Source of the DNA: Magnaporthiopsis rhizophila
Taxonomy: Eukaryota; Ascomycota; Sordariomycetes; Magnaporthales; Magnaporthaceae
Assembly: GCA_003049465.1 (NCBI GenBank)
Contig: PYSS01000021.1
Location: 285,311 to 349,310 of the forward strand
DNA: 64,000 nt
Direction of reading: 5' to 3'
Part shown: positions 1 through 14,294 of the stretch, one piece after another
Layout of the letters: the number at the start of each line of letters is the position of its first letter
How positions within the stretch are numbered: position 1 is the first letter of the stretch
The notes under the pieces: generated by a model
What the model was told of the DNA's origin: nothing
What the model saw: the letters and a program-made list of their open reading frames with translations, nothing else
Database searches by the model: none
Program-made: the position numbers and the translations under genes

Positions 1-42
1 GCGCTGACGACTTTCATATTTTTTTCCCGGGCTGTCCCGTAG

Positions 43-396
43 GGGCCATGACGCTGCTGGTCTACTTCCACTACCGGCGCCGCGCCGACCCGTTCGCCCC
101 CGGCTACAAAATCGACAAGATGCGGGGCGTATCGGGCGATGAAGCGGTGGACTTTGTCGAGGAAATGCGGAAATACGTGAGAGAGCATGGTGAGAATGGC
201 CTACCTATACCAACGTTGTCGCTCGCTTGGGAATCACTAGCCTTGCTGGCGAGTCTGGTGCTGACATAAATTGCATGTACTCTCAACAGAGACAAGATGG
301 CGCGACCTTGTCGAAAGCGGCGAGATCGAGAACGAGTATTATTTCGTAGCCCAAATGCACGAGCAAAAATGGCTCCCGCGCAGCTGGCCGGGCTGA
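43..396 (+). CDS. 3' end of an unidentified gene (5' partial)
   Basis: Two exons, 43-189 and 290-396, joined by a phase-1 intron (190-289) with a GTGAGA donor, a CTGAC branch-like site at 261-265 and a CAACAG acceptor. The joined frame stays open and ends in a TGA at 394-396 with a coherent C-terminus (ENEYYFVAQMHEQKWLPRSW). Position 43 follows a TAG acceptor preceded by a GCTGAC branch-like site, so the gene probably begins left of the window. A start at the ATG at 48 would instead give an 82-residue protein. The peptide opens with an aliphatic/aromatic stretch (LLVYFHY) and becomes charged, which would suit the end of a membrane protein. I do not recognise the family. Confidence 0.55.
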
Positions 397-688
397 AGCG
401 GCCGCCGATCGAGGGCCGGCTACACGAGCAGACTCTTGCCTTTCCACTCTCTTGGCCAAGAGCGCGTCTTGGGCCTGCAGCCGCACCGAACCGGATGCGT
501 CGGGGAGCCGGGTTAGCGGTGCCGGTGAATTGCGATTTGCTCCCTGGGCAAGAACTCAGTGCAATCAAACAGGCAGAGAATTCACTCCGCCGAGTTTAGC
601 GTCAGCCCACCGCATCGACATCCCTGCATGACCCCTTGCTGACAGCGCCGTTTGCTTGCTTATTATGCCGCTTGCTGCCGAGTTTTTT

Positions 689-815
<127 letters not shown>

Positions 816-2890
816 TGCTTGCTTGCTTGCTTGTTTCCCCACCGGACTGCATCTTGGCGAGTTGGACAATGAAGTGGGATAATGGAACATGGAGCACAGT
901 TTAGTGGACAACGACGTGGGCAGCCCCAGGGCAAGAGAAGCGAGCGAAAGAGGACGGAGGAAAAAAGAAAAGAAAAAACAAAAACAAAAAGAAAGATGAG
1001 GTGAGAAAAAGAGAGGGGAGGAAACAAGAATGCAGAAAATCACAACCACTGCAAGCCAAAGCAACACATTTCCGGCCGCATGACGAGGTATCTATCACTA
1101 TATGCAAACTCATCCGCATCAATTTACACGTTCCGATGGTGACACCCTCCAGCCACCGGCCGGCAACGGGAATAGCACAGGATGGGTGGGTGGCAAACAT
1201 GCGGCTCCTTCCCGGCAATTCACATGGATCCGTGGATGCAACATGCATGGCTGTACAGACTCCTGGCCGCCCATGAGCCCACGGCCGTGCTATATAGGGC
1301 CGGTTATCTAGACTGCCACCGTCCAAGCGAGGGAGGAACTCGCCGCAATTCATGCCGGTCTCCGTGATGCCAACGACGGAGACCCCCCTCTGTAGCACTG
1401 TGGGCCGGTTAAGATACTCGCATGGCGTGCAACTAATAGGAGCGGGTTGGAGTATACGAAGGGGCGTGCGCCCCTTCTCGTTCCCGCGTATTACATATTA
1501 CGCACCCGTCTGCCGGGAACCGACTTGGACGACGCCGTGCCGACAAGGGGACACCCGGATAGGTGCGTTGCACATGTATACAACCGTTCGGTCAAAAACA
1601 AACCGGACGGGCGGCTGCTGGCGCCGCACGCTGCAAAAGGCCAGCACCACGGCAACACACGAGCCGGGGTTCGACTCCAGCACCTGGACCCTGGGCCGCC
1701 ACTCAAGCCGCGCGGGTGTCAACATATGTACAACGTCTCTCTGTCTGTATTGTCTCTGTCCTACGTACCTTCCCTCGTCCGAAGCGACACCCTAGTGCGG
1801 TAGCACAGCACGTTTCTGTGGTACGCGGGTAACGGAGAGGGTGTCATACCGGTCGAGACCGGTCAGTACGGGCGGCTGATTACACGCGCCGGTGAGAAAG
1901 CTGTCAACGACATATCCGTAGGTATTTTCATATGAAAAAAGAAGTCTTCGTCACAAACTCTCCACGGCTCCCCAGTAGCAGCGATGGTCGGACGCATGTG
2001 TTGGGTGCCATCCCCTACCTAGATCCATTTTTCTTCATTTCCCCTCCATATTCCCGACCGCTCTCGGCCGAGCAAGAGAGATTGGCACGGAGGAAGCTGC
2101 ATGTGGACGGGATAGCTCGGAAGGTCAAGGGGCGTGCTTTCCAACCCTGATAGGACCAAGACGGCAAGAGCTAGGTGGCGCCATCTCGGAACGGCATGTC
2201 GATCCAAGCCCGCGCGTCTCTCGCTGTGCTGTCTGGTCCTTTGTCTTGGATAGCAGCAAGTGCTGCGGGTGGAGGACACTAGGCACCTAGGTAGGTAGGT
2301 TGTGAAAACGTTGGATTTTATCGACGTACCTATTTCTCTAATAATGTATATTCCGAGATGCTGCGGCAATCATTTTGGCGTGCACTGTGATGCCGTGCTC
2401 TCGCACTACCACTGTCTTCCTCCTCACCGTTGAAATAGGCAAGTGCTTCCGGGTAGGAGACCTCGTTCCTGCTGTCACCCTCTTGTCACCTGGCACGGCC
2501 ACTGGGGTCTTGGCTCGCGCCTGCTGAAGGGATGCGGCTTGTAAGAAAAAGGAAGGATAAAAAAAATACCTAAAGAACAAAAAAGGAAAGAGCCAACGCA
2601 CGCCGGCGATTACCTAGCAGCGCAGGTCGTGCCGCACCCCCTGCCCCGGGAACTCGAGCGGTCTGTACCTAGTATCCTAGCACAATCGGAATGGCCTCCC
2701 CGACTCGCTAGTAGCTCTCCCGTCAGGACCAGCTTGCCTGCACGCACCCTTTCCGCACCTTGTCACTTGGTACTTCTTGCTCGGCTTCCAAGTTTGCTCA
2801 GCGATCGGAGCTCACCGCAGTAGGGGCAGAAACGAAGCCTCTTCGGTCCATGTCTGTCCAACCCCCCTGCTTTGCTGGCGTCAAGGCAGA

Positions 2891-2898
2891 TATTTAAG
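2891..2898 (+). promoter_or_regulatory. TATA-like element upstream of the dioxygenase gene
   Basis: The sequence TATTTAAG lies about 200 bp before the ATG at 3097 and is followed by pyrimidine-rich DNA typical of fungal core promoters. Assignment rests on position and motif only. Confidence 0.3.
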
Positions 2899-3096
2899 CC
2901 AGCTGCCTTTTTCTCCAGATGCGTCCCATACAGCTTTCTCTCACTCTCGCCACCACACCATCTTCCCACTGTCGAGCTTTCTCGGTCGTTCAGTTCTAGC
3001 TGGAACCTTCGTCTACCATACCACATAACACCGCTCCACCCTTTCCCACCTCACAAGACCATTCCTGGCCTGTTCCCATACCGCATCACCTCCAGG

Positions 3097-5151
<2,055 letters not shown>

Positions 5152-7464
5152 AAATGGGTTAGCCCAAATCCAGTCCTTGGCAATACTCGTTGCCTGGAGA
5201 GGCTAATCTGGTGATGGTGGGGAAAGTGGGATTAGCAGACGCCGCCCGGCTGCACGAGCCTGCCCCTTTTTCTTTGCTTTTTCTGTTTTTTTCTTTTAAC
5301 CCTTTTTCGGGTTTGGGGCCAGGTATATCGGACACAAAATGCATGGACGGGATGCGGCACGAAAGGAATAATGAAAGTAAAGAGCCGGGATTTAAGCGCG
5401 GCATGTTTGAGGAAATGGGCCATGGCAGGCATAGGGAGTTTTTTCTTCTCCCTCGTGCCTTTCCTAGCAACCTCTCATGGGCTTAATGTCGGGCGAGATG
5501 TGTTTAATCTTTAATTGGAAGCCGGTAAAGGACGGCTATTTTAAACTAGCAGGCAGGTCGAGGCGAGGCGGACGCGTCTCCAAGGCCTGGCGTCTTACAG
5601 GTTGAACGGATATATTTCCATGCATTGGAGACTGAAGGCTTTTGAACAACCCGGTTAAAGTGAGACTGGGCCCGGCGGAGAGCGGACTGAGGGCCTGCTA
5701 GTGCCAATCTTCGCTGAGATCATGTGGAGGCAGGGGTCGGGGCGGTGGGCCTTATCTTTGTCTGAACCCATGCCTAGGCCGCTTGGCCGTGGGCTTGCAT
5801 GACATGCACGGCTCGGATGTTTGCACTCCCCAACGACCACGGGGGCGGCGTTTTGCTACGATGAACCCAGTAACCAGGCTTGTCCAGCGCGGCCAGGTTC
5901 CACCGGCTATCCGAATCCGTGGAACCGCCAAGTCCCGGCGCTGGCAGCGGTCATCGGGGAAATATGTACTTTTTGGGCGTGGACGGCTTAGGGCTGAAAT
6001 ATGGAGGCTACAATCTGCCGTGACGGTCTTCCGACCCCCCTTGTTGAAGGCAAAGCTGGTAGGAATTAAAGAAGCGGTAGAACAAGCCCAAGAGAGCTTT
6101 AGGCCAAAACTAGTGAGGTGAGGTGAAGGACAACCCGTTGACGAACAACCGCCAAACAAGGGCTCACCTTGGCGTCCGACTTAGAGTAGCGCGGCCGGCC
6201 AGTCTCGCCAGCCTGACAAGGTTAGTCCCGTTGATAGCTTGGAGGGACCGACAGCGAATCCGCTTTGGATATTGTTCTTGTTGGTTGTTGGGGCAGGAAA
6301 CAACAACACGCGCACCACGCGCCACGGCAACACAAATGCTACACAAACACAAACAACCAATCGAGGGCGGCCGAAGCAGAATGGTATCTCAATGACATGC
6401 GGGCTGGGCTGTGAGGCTGTGAAGGTGTGGTGGGGTCGGGGTGCTTGGTGGAGTTGCAAACCGTAATGGGACCTATTAAAGTTCAAGCAAATACTGTAAT
6501 GTACCTATGACCGTGCACTAGCCCACGTCCAGCCCAGGCCCAATTGGAAAGCCGCGGAGAATGAGGTCTGGCGAGCGAGCGGCTCATCACCAAATTCCAA
6601 ATTCCATCACGGCCACACCAGTTTCTGTCACATATCACCAGCTTCAATCCTTGGAGCAAAGCCAGCTAAAAAAAATCTATCATATTTCAGGATGTCACGG
6701 CCCACGCCCCAAGCTCGTACCCTCTCCCAGGATCATCCTCCTTTGTCCGTGCTTGCTTCTTCTCTTTTCCTCTCGCTTTTTTTTTTTTTTTTCTCCTTCT
6801 CTCCACCCCCGCTCCTCCTAGCTTCTCCATGAAGCAAACGGCAACGCATGGAAAGCCTCGGCTGTTTTTCCGCCCCTTTGTTCACACTCTTTTATTTTAT
6901 CTTACCCACTGCGGCTGTCCCCCCCCCAACCTGGTATCCCCGTCCATCGTGTCTTGGCCGAAATATGAGATGTCATATGCAAGGCCCGCTTGTTTCCCCG
7001 CCCACCATGGACTTGGCGAAAGTTCGCAAATCTCGATGAACCAACCTTTCGGCAGTGAAGAGAGAAAGAGGCGCTCTCTGGGCTGTCCCCATGCAGCCAC
7101 CGGCCACCGAGATCCCGACCGCCCACAGCCCAGCCTCCTCACCACCACCACCACCGTCCCAACCAGACCAGACCAGACCCGATCAAACTCGCTGACGTGA
7201 TGTTTGTCATGCCATACCATTCATTAGCCTCGGAGCAGCAGCGATTCACAGCCAACACTCCGCTCCACCTTTGACCTGGCGAGCCGGCTAGAGGCTGGAG
7301 GCTAGATAAGCCCTCCTAGTCGTGGAGAAGCAAACAGCTCGCGTACATTGACCGAACTGGGGCTCAGCATCTGCTCTCCTAGCCCGGGTCAGACAAGGCC
7401 GTCATTTGCTCTTTATCCCGCCTTATCCCTCCACTGATTTGCTTTTTGCTGCTCCACTACACAT

Positions 7465-7495
<31 letters not shown>

Positions 7496-10400
7496 GCTGC
7501 CTGAATTCGCAGCGGCCTTCGCGGTAGTGTCAACCATGTCAGCGCCAAGAACTGATCCCTGGCTGGAGGCTGTCCATTCGGACCTTGCCCCGAGCCCTTC
7601 GTCCTGGCTGCGCAAAAAAAAGAAAACGAGGTGGGGTTCTCGGAGAAGCATCCCAGCCGCAAGATGCTGCACCTGTGTGCCTTGGCACCTCCAGGAGGGA
7701 TGCGCTTGGTCAGTCCACATGCAAGAAGCCCGAACACTGGTGTCATTGTTTTGCTGCAGCTAGTTCTTTTCGTCTTCTCCATCCTCGCTTTTGTTTGCTT
7801 AGCTGCAAGGCTCCTCCTTAGCACAAGGGTCTAGGCTTCGCGCCATGAGCTGTTGTCTTCGGGTAACGTCTCGTTTCCCAAGCCACAAACGCCAGGGGCC
7901 CGAGGCGGTATGCAGATCTCTGCCTGGCCCGGAAACAATACTCGCTCGCGAGGCCTGCTTGATCGAGCTCGGATCTGCGGCCGCACAGGATGGCAAAGAA
8001 AAAGCAAGAAGAATCTTTCCCATGCAAAAAGCCCTTTTCGCGGTGGATGGCAATTCATTTCCTATCGTCTCTGACCAGACCCGACGTCCCGGAGCCTGGC
8101 AGGCACTCCAGGGGGGAATTATGCTACATGCTACATACAGGCTGACCCGTGGTCTGTCCCGACAGCGGTCTTGAAAACCAGGCTTTTTAACACACCTCGC
8201 TTCCCCAAACTGCATTTAGCCAAGCGCAGGACAAGTCAGGAAATAGAGGCAAACCGCTCTATTCCTGGAATCGGGGCCCGGCAGATGAGCCAAAGTGGTT
8301 GGATGCCTTCCTCTGAACCTCTCGCAGTGGATAGGTGTCACCTTCGGGACTCACCGCTCGCGACATTCTCGTCCGCCGGTGACACTTCTGCTAGGTTTGC
8401 ATACATTCTAAAAGCGTGATGGTGGTGAGGGTAGGGTTACCAAGCGTGATGCAAAAAGGCCCGACTGACAGGCAGGGGAGCAGCCTAGCCTGCCCGTTCG
8501 CTGACCGTATCAATCCCTATCTGCAGTTCCCGGAAGCGGTTACGAGAAGGTGTGGTGGGCGCCTAGGTACCTCTATCCCTAGCTAGCCAGCCAAGCAATA
8601 TAAGTAACTTGCATGTTACTCGGCCGGAAAAGAGGAAAGAAAGAGCGAGGTTGAAGAAAAGATGCGTGCGGACTGCCTAGGTACCTGCCTGTGTGTGACG
8701 AGGCGGGCCTGGCCGAAAGGCACAGACGGGAGAGAGCGCGAAAACGATCCCAGGGCGGAGCCCGACCTCTGGAGCCGATGGAGCGTTCTCCAAGAATAAC
8801 TCCACTTAATCTACCCGCTTTGGTATCTTTTTCCCGGTTTTCTCGTCTGCCTGCCCGCTCATGTCCCGCCTGGCAGGGGCAGTGGCAGAGCGGAGCATTT
8901 ACTCCGCAGGCCGCCCGCGGTTTGTCATCACGCACGCCATCCCGACGAGATGAGCAGGATGTAGCAAAACTGTAAGCAGCCGCGCGCCAAGTGCGCATTA
9001 TGCCCACCACTACATACGGAGGGCCCGGATTCGGCGGGCCTGCGAAGGTGGTCGGGACCCACGAGAGGAGAGGGTGTGCACGTCGGGACGGGGATGGCGA
9101 TACGAGCACCTCTACTATAGATGCCAGACAGAGGCACAGGAGGGGCCCGGATGCCGACCACCCCCTCTCTCCTCAGCGGTTCTCTCGGCTACCTCGGCCA
9201 TCCCTGGCCATTATTTCTCCCGTCCGTCAGAGTCGTGGCATGGTTCCCACCTCCCAGGATACATTCATAGCAAGTGTGATTGTCTGGGAGCACGACAGGA
9301 TGCGGCTTTGCTGTAGGACAAGCAGAGGCCGTGTGGACGGAGTCCATGATTTCCGGTATTCAAATGCCCTCTGCGGATGGGAGAAGGAGTCAGGCCAAAA
9401 GTACGTTTTGTACCACGGCACCAAGGGGGCATGGCGTCGTCCCTCCGATGAGCTGTCAATCTCGCCTGGGTGCCCACAGGCCCTACGTAATTACCGGTTT
9501 CCGTCTGCTTCTCGCATCCGATCGCCGGAGGGAACCGAAGCTCTCTCCCATCGACCGAACGGGACGCAGCGGGCCTTGGCGCCGTGTAACTGATAACCGA
9601 CTGGCCCACCCAACCCTCTCCTTTTCTGGGCCTTCCGGGGCAAACGTTTCCCGGATGGACGACTGGACCGCTTCGTCGAGACTGAGAACCAGCGGCAGAC
9701 CGACGGGAGGCCCGATATCGCCGGCCCAACTAAGAGTGACTTTGCGTTTTTGACTGCCGTAGTAGCGTCACGGTGATGAATCGCTATGGAAAGCGGCAAA
9801 GAAAGTCACAATAACATCGGCAAGACCAGCGGCAACGGCAACGACGCTCGGGATTCTTTATCGCTACGCAGCTCTGGAGCTCCAACCAAGGTGCTGCTGC
9901 TGCTTGTGTTTCGGAAAGCGGTGCACCGTGGATGGGACGCTCTCACGGCAACCGACCGATAGATAGCACCATGGGCCGCCGGCGGTCGACATCCACTCCC
10001 ACACGCATACGCAGGTATACACACACACCCTTCTCGGGAGCCAGTAGTCACCCAACCCTAGAACAGCTGGCTGAGCTGCCGGTATCCCCTCACGGCAATG
10101 GATGATGGCACGATTGCTACGAAAGTATGGCCGAGCAAAAGGGCGCGCGCTACTGCTGGCTCCCGGGCGGTATTTGGCAGGCATTTTCTCGTGTTGTAGT
10201 TGCCGTTGCCGGTAATTTGTCTTGTCATCACGGCAAGACTCCCCCTCCCTCTTTCGTACTCGCAAGAGGGCTTCCCGTCCTGCATGACGGAACGAGGAGC
10301 GTGTGTGTGTGCGCCAAAGAGGAGTTATCGTTTTTATTTTAATCAGAGAGCGGCTAGGACATCAAGGGAGCATGTCAAACCCGTCCTCCGAGAAGGTCAA

Positions 10401-12214
10401 GGGGCTGGGGCCAAGGAGGATTACGAGCTCAGAGCAGTATCGGACACGGATGAGTTCGCGCTATATTGTTGCTGCGCTTCCGTATGTACTTGACACCGTC
10501 GGCACATCCCATCCGCCCACGGTACGGCTTCCCTCTTGCTCCCGGAAGGTAGGTAGGTACCTAGAGACACTCCGAGGTAAAGTTGGAAAAAAACGGTTGG
10601 AGTCGATTTTATTTACATGTCGGACCGGTTATCGTATTGTATTGTACTGCCGACCTACCTACGTGCTTCCTTTGCGGGTGATGAACAATCCAATGATTTG
10701 GTGTAGGGTGAGTGAGGTGTGATGTTGCTCGCCGGGCCTCAGGAGAAAGGGAAGTCCTGCCGACTCGAATCACTTGCTGTCCTGCTGTACTGCCCTATAC
10801 AATTCTGATCCGCAGGGCTTGCTCCGTGAATAGGAGAGAAGATGGGTGGGCTTAACACCAGAAGGCTTCTCGTAGGCATGACGGTATCGTTCACGGACCA
10901 GGAGCGGGACGGCTGTCGCTGGACGGCTTCAGGTCTTGGAGCTACGAGTGACTGGGCTTCACCTACCATGTCTGGACGCGGTAGTGTGGCGATCTCGAGC
11001 AGGTGCCTAGCTAGCTGATGGGTCATGTCGACGAAACAGAGACGTGGTTGGTCTGTCGACCTCTTGGCAACCAAGATCGCTACCTACCTGCCTACTGTAT
11101 GAGCTTGCGCTGGTGTCGTCGTAATTCCCTCTCCCAGTAGAGAGCTTCTGGAGATTCGACGGGATTGCTTGTCGTCTCCCCTGATCCCGGTTAAATCTGG
11201 AGCTACCTACAAACCCACGCCTCTGTTCTGGGATGGAGATGCTCGTCTGGCGGACACAAACGGCCTCTTCTCTTGAATCTCGACAGTCATAGCCACGTCA
11301 GGCCAGGCAGGCAGGGCTTCTCCGCCATGGATGATAGATACCAAGTGCAGCCGGCAAGTAAGTGTCCGTTCTCACGTAGCTGCCCAAAGAACCCCAAAGT
11401 CCAATCTGCGTTGCGCTCGATGGCGGTCTCATCGTCATCCTCGGAGCGGATGGCCTTGGCCAGGTAGGTACCGAGTTCAACGTTGCAAGCCTTCCATATC
11501 TCGCCTGGAAAAGCTGCCTACAACCCCCCAGAATATTCATGATTCGCATGCGCCCATTAACAACGCCCGGCCCGATCCGCACGCGTCAATCGTCCCAGCC
11601 ACGCCCACTCGCCTCGGCCAATCCCGACTACAAGCCTTTTGATCCAAACGGCCCACGCATCATCCCGTGAAAACCAGACACGCCAGCCCATCCAGCAAAA
11701 GTCTCCCTCCAGCCACGAGTAATAAGCATTTTCGCCGAACACAGGGCCGAGCTTTTTCGCCTCATTGAACGGAGCCTCGCGAAAAGGCGCCCGTCACCCC
11801 AGGCCAGCCTTCGACTCGTACCAGCCCGAGATGTAGATTCGACACTGCCTTTCTTTCCTCATGATGGCAAGTTAACTGACTAACCGCCAAAGCAGCAGCC
11901 TTGACGCTTAATCCATCGATGGTATCGCCGTGCGCTGAGAATGCAGCCCAGGTAAAAACCATCAGTGCCCCTGGCACCTTTTGGGGTCGAGCCGCTATCT
12001 CGCCTGGCCCAGCCCCTATTCGAGAAACGCCATATTCCTACATTCTTGTCTGTTCTCATCTCCCTGCCTGTCTTTCCTTCTCCTGCTCCTAGGTATACTC
12101 CAACCCACGAAGCCAGCAAGATAGGGGTGGATATAGTAGACATCGCCAAGTCAAGCGCCAAGCTGGATTCACAATCCCCGAATCGCAGGCCCGGCACTCA
12201 ACCACCTGGTCCAT
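5152..12214. other. Gene-poor region, no protein gene seen
   Basis: Seven kilobases with no frame that shows a recognisable domain, codon bias or a consistent exon chain on either strand. Open frames are short, mutually overlapping and often rich in Arg, Pro or Ser. Short CT repeats occur at about 7465-7495. Palindromic CCTAGGTACCT motifs occur at 8562-8572 and 8676-8686, and GGTAGGTAGGTACCTAG near 10548-10564. A non-coding transcript or diverged small gene cannot be excluded. Confidence 0.55.
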
Positions 12215-12304
12215 CTCTCCTTGGTGTAGTTGGTTCATCACGTTCGACTGTGATCGCTTCAAATTGTCATCGAAAGGTCCCTAGTTCGATTATGGGAGGG
12301 GAGA
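12215..12304 (+). tRNA. Intron-containing tRNA-like gene, anticodon reads GTG
   Basis: A full cloverleaf folds. The acceptor stem is 7 bp (12215-12221 with 12297-12303, one U-G pair) with discriminator A at 12304. An A-box-like TGGTGTAGTTGG starts at 12222, with G18G19 and A21 in the D loop. The anticodon stem TTCGA/TCGAA flanks a 22-nt loop, best read as a 7-nt loop plus a 15-nt intron after position 37. The variable loop has 5 nt and the T loop is TTCGATT. TTTTT follows at 12311-12315, as for Pol III termination. With C32 and T33, positions 34-36 read GTG (His), but the C1-G72 pair with A73 is the tyrosine-type acceptor end. The normally invariant 53-61 pair is G-A. It may be a real isoacceptor, an odd chimaera or a decayed copy. 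Confidence 0.5.
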
Positions 12305-12310
12305 AACGCA

Positions 12311-12315
12311 TTTTT
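12311..12315 (+). terminator. Pol III oligo-T terminator after the tRNA-like gene
   Basis: Five T residues lie 7 bases past the discriminator base of the tRNA-like gene, the usual context for eukaryotic RNA polymerase III termination. Confidence 0.45.
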
Positions 12316-14294
12316 GCACTTCTGTGCCTAACGCTTTTGCAACAGACACCCCGGAGTCAACCAAGCGCACGCATATTTTGTTCGTGGTCAACGTAGAAAC
12401 CCTATCTGTGTTTGGTCCCCTTGTCTTGACGTGGTAACAGCTAATGGCGTGGGCCTGTTGTGGGCGTGGCATCCGCTGACTTGTAAACCACCCTTTACAA
12501 ATTGCTTCCTTACACCTAAGGTAACAGCCATTGCACTGACCACCACCCTGTCGGTGAGGCGCTGCATTGTCGGTGTAGTGGGTGGCATCACACGATTCGC
12601 AAAGACGAGGGTGTCCTTTTCCATGGCAAAGTCCGCACGGCTTTTGACGTCGCGTTGAGCCGGTAGGTATGGCAAGGGCTGCAATGTTTCTTGCTTGAAT
12701 GAAAAGTTGGACCGCCGCACCCATGACAACAAAGCCCCGGCCCTGCTTTCCAGTGACAGCTATCGACACAACAGTTGGAACGAACTCGGGAACGCCCGCC
12801 CGTGCGCTTCCCATCAAGCAAGGACACGAAACGGCAGCTCGACCACGATAAACCGACGCTGTTGCCCTGACCCCAGGCGTTCCGCAGACGTCGTATTTGC
12901 ATGTTGCGACCTCCGCCCAAGTGACTGGGATGTACGCCAGTCATCGGTGCTACTTTCAGCCACGATATTGGACGGCAAGCGTTATGTGTTCGCCATCGAA
13001 TGCGGGAGCCCCAGCCCAACCAGGGTGATATACCGAATATTCCCTGTCTGACATTCCAGGGGAGTTTTTGGTCTGTCGAGAGGACCGAGCGAGAGAACGG
13101 TAGCATCTCTCAAACAGGTTTTTAGGAGCAGAAGCTACGGACTTGCTGCACATGGGAATCCGTTTGCCAGAACACGAGCGAGCTCTTGGTAAGCTACTCC
13201 TCTGAAGCGGTAAAGGACAATGCTATTATCGGGCCGGGTGGTAATTCGATCATTGCGGCGTGTTGATGTCATGGTTATATCTCTGGCCCGGCTAGGTCAT
13301 ATTGCCGGGACAGCGATATCCTAGATGGGACCGCTCGGCGTGCCTCTTAGATATTCGTTGTACGGCTTTGGTCTACATACTTCAACTTTGGAGAATTTTG
13401 CGCTTCACTCTGAGGTGGATCCAGTGAGGTGGTCAAGGCGGGACACGCGACGGTCAGATATCATAGAAAGAGTGTGATAGATCCGTGCTGTCGGTGAGCC
13501 TAGAAGTGGTCGCCGAGATGGCTGTAGACAAGACCCTTCTTCGGACAGGCTAGGCCATTTCCTTTCTTCAATATCTTCAAAATATATTACGGAGCCGCAT
13601 GCCGGCACTCTGCCCAAGTCCGGTCTACAGCAGAAGGATGTTGGAACACAAAGGACGTCGACGCGTCCCCTGAGAACTCGCCTGCATCTTTCGTAAGCGG
13701 CCGCCCGATGCCACCCCCTCCGGCCTGGCGATGGCAGCCAGTATGCCGTTCCCTGAGGACTGATGCTGCGGGCGCCAAAAGCCGTCATCCCCTGCCGCAT
13801 TTAAATGGCCATCCCAGGAAAAAGGGCCAAAGCAACGCCTGCTGGTTACGGCTCGTGATTTGGACAACTTCGTTACAGACAGGCGCGCTGGTGTAAATGG
13901 ATAGACAGTAGCAGACGGAAGTCCTATGTTGGGTATTATTACAGAGAAAGGAAAAGATGCGCCAGAATAGCAAGAGAGCGTGGCGGGTTTGGGTGCTCAT
14001 GTCCTCCCTTTCTCCCCCCATCAATATTTTCTGCAGAAACCAGGCAGACGGCCTGTAATACCAATAATAAGATCCAAGGAAAATATACCAAGGTGTGGGT
14101 GTGAGACGGAAACCCTGGCAGAGGGCCTCCTCTAATCTCCGTCCTGGGACATAGCAAAACCAACACGATCTAAACCCCAAACACAGCAGAGCCTTTTCTC
14201 AAACGCGCCGAAAGGGAAATGTTTGTCAAGGCTAAGAAAACAAACGGCGCCAAAAGACGATGTAATTACCTTGAAACTGGAGAGGTGGCATGGA
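12316..14294. other. Intergenic region, no gene seen
   Basis: No supportable coding frame on either strand. The last 100 bp or so before 14295 should include the 3' UTR of the ammonium transporter on the - strand. Confidence 0.55.

Noticed and set aside
1655..1690. tRNA B-box-like GGGGTTCGACTCC
   Set aside because: No A box at proper distance and the T stem and acceptor stem do not pair.
8991..9593. 200-aa + strand frame in the gene desert
   Set aside because: No domain, hydrophobic pattern or splice chain; composition is like random GC-rich DNA and the opposite strand is equally open.
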